Below, piece by piece: positions 58,712 to 64,000 of a DNA stretch of 64,000 bases. The stretch is from Lithospermum erythrorhizon (taxonomy: Eukaryota > Streptophyta > Magnoliopsida > Boraginales > Boraginaceae), in the NCBI GenBank assembly GCA_019722365.1, contig JADFUC010001688.1, positions 114,160-178,159 on the forward strand. The letters are read 5' to 3'. Position 1 is the first letter of the stretch; each line of letters opens with the position of its first letter. The position numbers and the translations under genes were made by a program. The notes under the pieces were generated by a model. The model did not search any database. It had not been told where the DNA came from and saw only the letters and a list, made by a program, of their open reading frames with translations.

Positions 58712-59690
58712 TGTAGCCTCTCGCCAATAAGCCTACATACAATTCTAGCTCATACTTAGCTCAACTTGATCAGACAACTTTGAGGGTCGGATTGGCTCGA
58801 CTCGACTTGCTTGTTTTTTCCGAGTTGCCCCAAAATATTCCTCCAATCCGACGTGGAACTCAAAGCAGATTCTACTGAACATCTCGACAAACGGGTCTTA
58901 TGACAATAATTTCATTTATTATTACTTTGATTTTTACGCTTTTATTTACGAAATAAAATATAAATCCCATTAAAATCACTTTCATACTAAACCCTAAATA
59001 ATTTCTAATCCAAATGATTGAAAATAATTTTAATATTTATTTAAATAATTTCAATCCCATTAAAATCACTTTGCTTTTAATATTTATTGAAATAATTTTT
59101 AATCTCATATTTTTAATTACTTTTATAAAATAAGAAACATGGGCACTGAAAATAATAACTATTAAAACAAAAAGTTAAGCAAATAAATAAAAGATAATTA
59201 GGCGACTTTTTGATTATTGGAATTATTATTAAATTGATTATCAAATTGATAATTACTGGGATTTTGATAGCTAAAAGGGTAATTAGGCGACTTTTGATTA
59301 TTGAAATCATTATTATTAGGATCCATTTCACTAAAAACAAGAGTTTAGTAAAAGATAATATAATAATTATATTGAAAAAAAGGTGATTTTTTTTTATGTC
59401 CAAATTGAATGAGAGTGGTCTCTATTTATAGAGAAAAAAAAATGATGAATTTTGGTAAAAAAAAATTTAAAAAATTAATTTGATATCAAATAATTGATCC
59501 AATACCTGAGAATACTTTTCGATAAAATCGAAAATCGAACCAACGGACATCTCGGACAACGTGGTCTTATGACAATAATTTTCATTTATTATTACTTTGA
59601 TTTTACGTTTTATTTACGAAAATAAAATATAAATCCCATTAAAATCACTTCTTTTCATACTAAACCCTAACAATTTCTTAATCCAAATGT
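58712..59690. mobile_element. ~1-kb insertion present only in copy 2
   Basis: Copy 1 passes directly from its AAAAATTAGGTTCTATCTC region to the SPP minisatellite, whereas copy 2 has about 980 extra bases here. The insert contains a direct repeat of about 135 bp (58884-59020 and 59550-59690; shared CTTATGACAATAATTTC and ATATAAATCCCATTAAAATC) and a short minus-strand ORF. Terminal inverted repeats were not resolved. Confidence 0.7.
59198..59326 (-). pseudogene. Short Asn/Gln-rich ORF, Harbinger-associated type
   Basis: 42 codons from ATG at 59326 to TAA at 59198, reading MDPNNNDFNNQKSPNYPFSY and then Asn/Gln-rich sequence. Plant proteins with a NAM-associated C-terminal domain, which accompany PIF/Harbinger transposons, often begin with such MDPNN and Asn/Pro/Tyr-rich segments. 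The match is by composition and start only, so this is a suggestion. It would be the 5' tip of a deleted ORF. Confidence 0.4.
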
Positions 59691-59744
59691 CTCTATCTTC
59701 TTTAGTCATTCAAACAAATTTTATTTTGAAATATTGAGGTAATC

Positions 59745-60180
59745 AAATTCTATTTTGAATTACACTTTTTTTAGTTTTCTTTTATATATAATATTTTAAT
59801 ATTTTGTTGTTTATTTGAATTACACTTTTTTTAATTTTCTTGCATATATAATATTTTTAATATTTTGTTGTTTATTAAATTAACTTTATTTTAGTTTTTA
59901 TATATAATATTTTAATATTTTGTTGTTTATTGAATTATACTTTTTTTAGTTTTTATATATACATTTTTAATATTTTATGTTTATTGAATTACACTTTTTT
60001 AGTTTTGTTTTTATATATAATATTTTATGTTTATTGAATTACCTTTTTAGTTTTCTTTTTATATATTATATTTTTAATTTATTGATTTTTTTTAGTCTTT
60101 TATATATAATATTTTAATATTTTGTTCTTATTGATTTTTTAGTTTTTATATATATAATATTTTTAATATTTTGTTGTTAT
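59745..60180. repeat. AT-rich minisatellite upstream of SPP copy 2
   Basis: Same 50-65 bp unit as 48725-49125, with about eight units. It ends about 260 bp before the ATG of copy 2. Confidence 0.9.
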
Positions 60181-60438
60181 TGATTTACGTATCGTGTTCT
60201 TTTTGTACTCCAATTTCACAAAGATTGAAACTTTATGTGTATTTAGATAGTTAAATTTCTCTTAGTATTGATTATTTGGATAAAGATTGCATTTTTATGT
60301 AAAAAAATTATATTTTTGGATGGAATAGTTACTTATTCTATGTGGGTTATTTATTGATTTTTATTTTGAAATATTGAGATAGAGATCTGATCAGAAGAAA
60401 TAATTGTGGGTTTTTTTCCCGATCGAATATCATAAACA

Positions 60439-63400
60439 ATGAAGAGTTTTAACGAGGGCAAATGTTGCTCTTAGCAGGTACCTGTTAATTTCACCATTTT
60501 TAATGTTTTGATGTTTTCTTAAAATGTATACTTTTGTGTAGGTGATAGTATTTGATATGTTATGTTATTGGCTTTATGTTAGCAGGTTTGAGTTTGGCAC
60601 CTTTGGTAGTGAACGTGGACCCGAACTTGAATGTCATTTTAACCGCATGCCTCACAGTTTTCGTAGGATGTTGTCGATCTGTTAAACCAACCCCACCGTC
60701 TGTAAGATATCCATAAGTGTCCACTGCATCGATTGGCTTTGCAATTGTTAGCGTGCATCTCTAATATTTTTCTGATTCCACCAATGCAGGAGACCATGTC
60801 TAATGAACATGCTATGCGGTTTCCGTTGGTTGGGAGTGCTATGCTGTTATCTCTCTTTTTGCTATTTAAGTTTCTATCAAAAGACTTGGTTAATGCTGTA
60901 TTGACATGCTACTTCTTTGTTCTGGGAATCATAGCTCTCTCGTATGTTCTCTCCATCTTGGTCATTATGCTTTTTCTAATACTCCCTCCATCCTAACAGA
61001 CAGTCGCGTTTAATTTTTTTATGATCAAAATTTTGAAGTCTTATGGATACATAACTTTGATTTAATTATAACTACCATATCAATTGTAAAGTACATTGAG
61101 AATATTAACACTCCATCTAATTGATATTTGAGTTCAAAATCTAAAATTTCAACTATTAAAAGTCAAAAATTGATCATCTTTTTGTCATGAGAGGTCTATT
61201 TGATACATTTTTATTTAGGTAGGAGCTACAAATGTTTTAATCAATTTTTCTGTTATGTTCATGAATGGTTCAGAATATTACAAAGATTTTCGTCTTTGGA
61301 CCGTGGGGATGGAGTTATTTTGATAGTTTGTAATCTCGAGATAAAGGTGACCCTATTACGCTTGCTGTGTATATCTAACTTTTGTCACTATTCAGAGGGC
61401 AACCTTGTTACCTTCAATTATGCCTTCCTACAAAGTTTTGAACAATTTAATAGTCTGGCGCATTCCATTTCCTTATATTCGCTGTGGGCATTCGAAGGCC
61501 TTTTCCTGTCAAAGTTTTGGAATGACAATTTAGTTCTCATTTCATGCTTTTGGTTTTTTGTTCACGTGCTTCGATTTTATTCCATATTTACACTCTTAGT
61601 GATAATATCATTTCGTCTATGTTATCTTGGATTCACTTTTTTCACTACAAGTGAAGTGCTATTATCAACAAGTGGAGTCATTTCCCTTATTATAATTTGT
61701 TGATACTTTCTTTTGCTCTGCTTCAAGATGAAGTTTTGAATTTTCTTTGTGCACTTGACTATGCTAGCTATATGCACGAAATAGATGAGTTGATAATTGA
61801 TGCTCATATGTTTTAATTGACAGCATTAGAATTTGAGTTCACAAGGTCCCAGGTTATTGCGGCAATTCCAGGAACCTTTTTCTGCGCATGGTATGCTTCA
61901 AAGAAGCATTGGCTTGCTAATAATGTATTGGGGCTTGCATTTTGCATTCAGGTGAGCAAACTAGAAATTTTCGGAGATGTGGGTCAGAATAGAGAAATTA
62001 ATGGTTATTTACTTCCCTCGTGAGTCTCCTTTTTATATCTGTTTAGTTCATTGATGTTTGTTACTTGAGTAATGTTTCATTTCTGTCCCAATATATATTT
62101 TATACTTAAAACCAATCATATTAGTAATCCTTTTTATGGAGAACGTGATGTCTCACTTATTTGTAAACCTTTTACATGAAGAATGTTTGGTTTCTACTAA
62201 AATGTTCAGGGTGGTCCAGCTGAGCTCATTTCCATTATATTAGTAGTAGATTACAATGTTTTCGCCTTAATATATCTATAAGCTTAGTTTCCAAATTTTA
62301 TGGTACAATGGATGTGCTGATAAGTATTTCTGTAACATTACAAAATTTAGATGTGTTGAAGTTTAAGAATTATCTTGGTAGTATCTTGAACTGCAATGTA
62401 GTTTTTCCTGCTTAAAAACCAAAAGATTAAATGAAACCAAAAAATAAGATAACAAACACAACTATCAAATTTTATCTTCTCTCTTATTTATATATGTTTG
62501 ACTGTGTGCGTGTATCGAAATGCTTTCTACTTGGCCTATTTAAGACTGGTGCTATTCTTTGCAAACAGATTTTGCAATTGAATTGCTTTTTAAGTTCAGG
62601 AATGGTTTTTTAAGTTTTAATCACCTCTCGATAATATTACTCTTCTATCATTCAACATCAACACGCCTAACGCCTAATGAAGCTCCCACCCAAGCGTATA
62701 AAGGGAAAGTCGGATAGTACGCAACCTACCACCGCAGCACTAGGCGGCCGCGAGGATGCTATCGGGTCCTGGCTCGTCCAGATTGTGATATCATGGATCG
62801 GACCGAAGAGGTTATCACCGGACCGATCGCAATATTTTTGGCAAAAAATGAACCGGACCGAAATCGGTATTTATCGGGCGGGTGCCCGATCCGGCCCGAA
62901 ATCGTGCCTCCAATTAAAAAATCCTAAGCCTGTAATCGAGACTCCAAAAATTAAAAATAGCAAAATCAAATGAAAACCCCACAAAAATAGAAATCAAAAC
63001 AATAATTGAACAAATAATCATGACAATTGCAAAGAACTATCATATCATATGCAAGAATTGTTTGTGCTCGTGGCAATATGGAAATCAAGACAATAGTTGA
63101 AGAAATCAATACGGTCTATTTACAACCAAATCACAAACAAACCATTAATTGGAAGAATTATTGAAAGATGAAGATAGAAAGAGAGTGGAGAGGGAGGCGC
63201 AAATTAAATCATTAGTTTCAACTTTCATCATTGCCTCTTCTCAAGAATAACCATTAATTGATTCTCTCTGCCTTTACAATTGCATCTACGGAGAATATTG
63301 AGATGAGTAGCACTAGTGCCCATGAAAGCAAATTTCGATTTCAGAGAGTAAAGTTTCGTAGAACAAAGTAGGAGGGGCGGGAAAGTAAATGATTAGGGCC

Positions 63401-63970
63401 AAAGGAGGATCAGATTTATACTCCCTCTTGAATGGATCTCGTCCTCGTCCATTCCGGTTCTCGGTCCAAAAATTACCAGACCGGATCGATCTGCTTATCG
63501 ATGGATGCTTGGTCCCGCTTTTTTCGTCCGAATCTCCGTTTATCCAAATTTAATTAACAAAGACTAGGCTGTTGTTTCCAAATTGACTAAGAGTAAAAGT
63601 GCAAACACTATCTTCTACTTCACAATAGATAAGAATTGTAGCTAGTGTAATGCTTACTTTTGATTTATTCTATATCCAAGGGCCACCATATATAAAAATC
63701 TTACTCCCATAGGAAATGGAAATACTAATTTTATCATTCATTTATGCAAAGATTATCTCGGATAAAGCTCTTAAGCATTGGCCTATTATTTTCTATTTCT
63801 TACCTTTGAGGTCTTGGAGCTATTCCCGAGCCTCTTCAATTTGCACTTGATCTTGTTGATTTTTTTGTCAATATTATACTGGTAATTGTTGATGATCCTT
63901 GTTGCTTATGATTTTCCCTTTATTTTTTGGTTTGATAGGTTGCTTCTCTCTAATTGCAGGCTGGGCTTTT
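60439..63970 (+). pseudogene. Signal peptide peptidase copy 2, truncated at the window end
   Basis: Exons 60439-60477, 60586-60701, 60790-60941, about 61398-61483, 61824-61951 and about 62511-62562, plus the first bases of exon 7 (from about 63960). Exon 3 is better preserved than in copy 1 ([20 protein letters not shown], then [16 protein letters not shown]), exon 2 keeps six bases lost in copy 1, and exon 5 is identical. Exons 1 and 4 are damaged by indels. Both catalytic motifs are missing because the sequence ends first. If this is an assembly artefact, it represents the same gene as 49360-54172. Confidence 0.85.
62690..63650. mobile_element. Non-autonomous hAT-like element in an SPP intron (copy 2)
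   Basis: Counterpart of 51690-52690, with GGACCG-type motifs near 62797-62860 and inverted ones near 63460-63490. Confidence 0.5.
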
Positions 63971-64000
63971 AGCAATACAAACTGAACGAAGTACACTGAT
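63971..64000. other. Sequencing adapter remnant (Oxford Nanopore ligation adapter)
   Basis: AGCAATACAAACTGAACGAA and then GTACA matches the known adapter strand (GCAATACGTAACTGAACGAA then GT), differing only by A instead of GT after GCAATAC. It follows directly on truncated SPP exon 7 and has no counterpart in copy 1, where the exon continues (TGTTTATGAC). Not plant DNA. Confidence 0.9.

Larger units (their letters stand above)
57620..63970 (+). repeat. Large direct duplication, copy 2
   Basis: Repeat of 47553-52994 in the same orientation. It carries an additional insert at about 58712-59690 and stops abruptly at 63970, inside SPP exon 7, exactly where adapter sequence begins. Confidence 0.92.

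Noticed and set aside
59113..59403. 96-codon minus-strand ORF of mostly Ile/Leu
   Set aside because: Wrong frame over the Asn-rich 42-codon ORF at 59198-59326; the hydrophobic run comes from AAT/ATT-rich sequence.

Overview
This window is nuclear DNA from a flowering plant, almost certainly a eudicot. The genes are split by GT-AG introns in strongly AT-rich DNA. They include chloroplast-type cystathionine gamma-synthase with its plant-specific MTO1 peptide, cytosolic pyruvate kinase, a DUF1336 protein, a MYB3R exon, and U6 snRNA genes with the plant USE/TATA promoter. The intergenic DNA holds Stowaway-like and hAT-like MITEs and a Tat-like Ty3/Gypsy retrotransposon. I cannot name the species.

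Layout: 1-314 is the broken 3' end of an S-adenosylmethionine synthetase gene. 6.27-11.05 kb is an intact 11-exon cystathionine gamma-synthase gene (CGS, methionine pathway). 13.2-19.2 kb is a DUF1336/EDR2-C gene with frame breaks. 22.0-25.8 kb is a 10-exon protein-prenyltransferase-alpha-like gene (PTAR1-like), intact except for an unresolved start. 27.1-28.8 kb is a small U6 snRNA array: two genes with promoters, then tandem partial copies. It is flanked by a roughly 100-bp repeat family (26.9 kb and 28.9-30.6 kb). 35.0-38.1 kb is an intact three-exon pyruvate kinase gene whose 5'-UTR intron is built of tandem repeats. 40.4-47.3 kb is a decayed LTR retrotransposon lying against a MYB3R exon fragment. 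47.6-54.2 kb is a signal peptide peptidase (SPP) gene. 55.5-57.5 kb is an ALKBH6-like dioxygenase gene on the minus strand, with a MITE inside a coding exon. From about 57.6 kb to 63,970 the SPP region is repeated in the same orientation.

Two technical observations change how the window should be read. The last 30 bases match the reverse complement of the Oxford Nanopore ligation adapter almost exactly, so 64,000 is probably a contig end with untrimmed adapter. Many frame breaks (SAM synthetase, DUF1336, SPP, retrotransposon) are one- or two-base changes, often in homopolymers, and they concentrate in repeated DNA and near the contig ends. CGS, PTAR1-like and pyruvate kinase keep frame over all the exons I could place. 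The second SPP copy may therefore be an uncollapsed haplotype or raw-read extension rather than a genuine tandem duplicate.

Biologically, the window pairs the enzyme committing carbon to methionine (CGS, carrying the MTO1 arrest peptide that senses S-adenosylmethionine) with a remnant of the enzyme that makes S-adenosylmethionine. Otherwise the genes are unrelated housekeeping genes. I found no convincing new multi-gene system. The items most worth checking are the altered U6 pair, the repeated splice acceptors before pyruvate kinase, the MITE in ALKBH6, and the terminal adapter.
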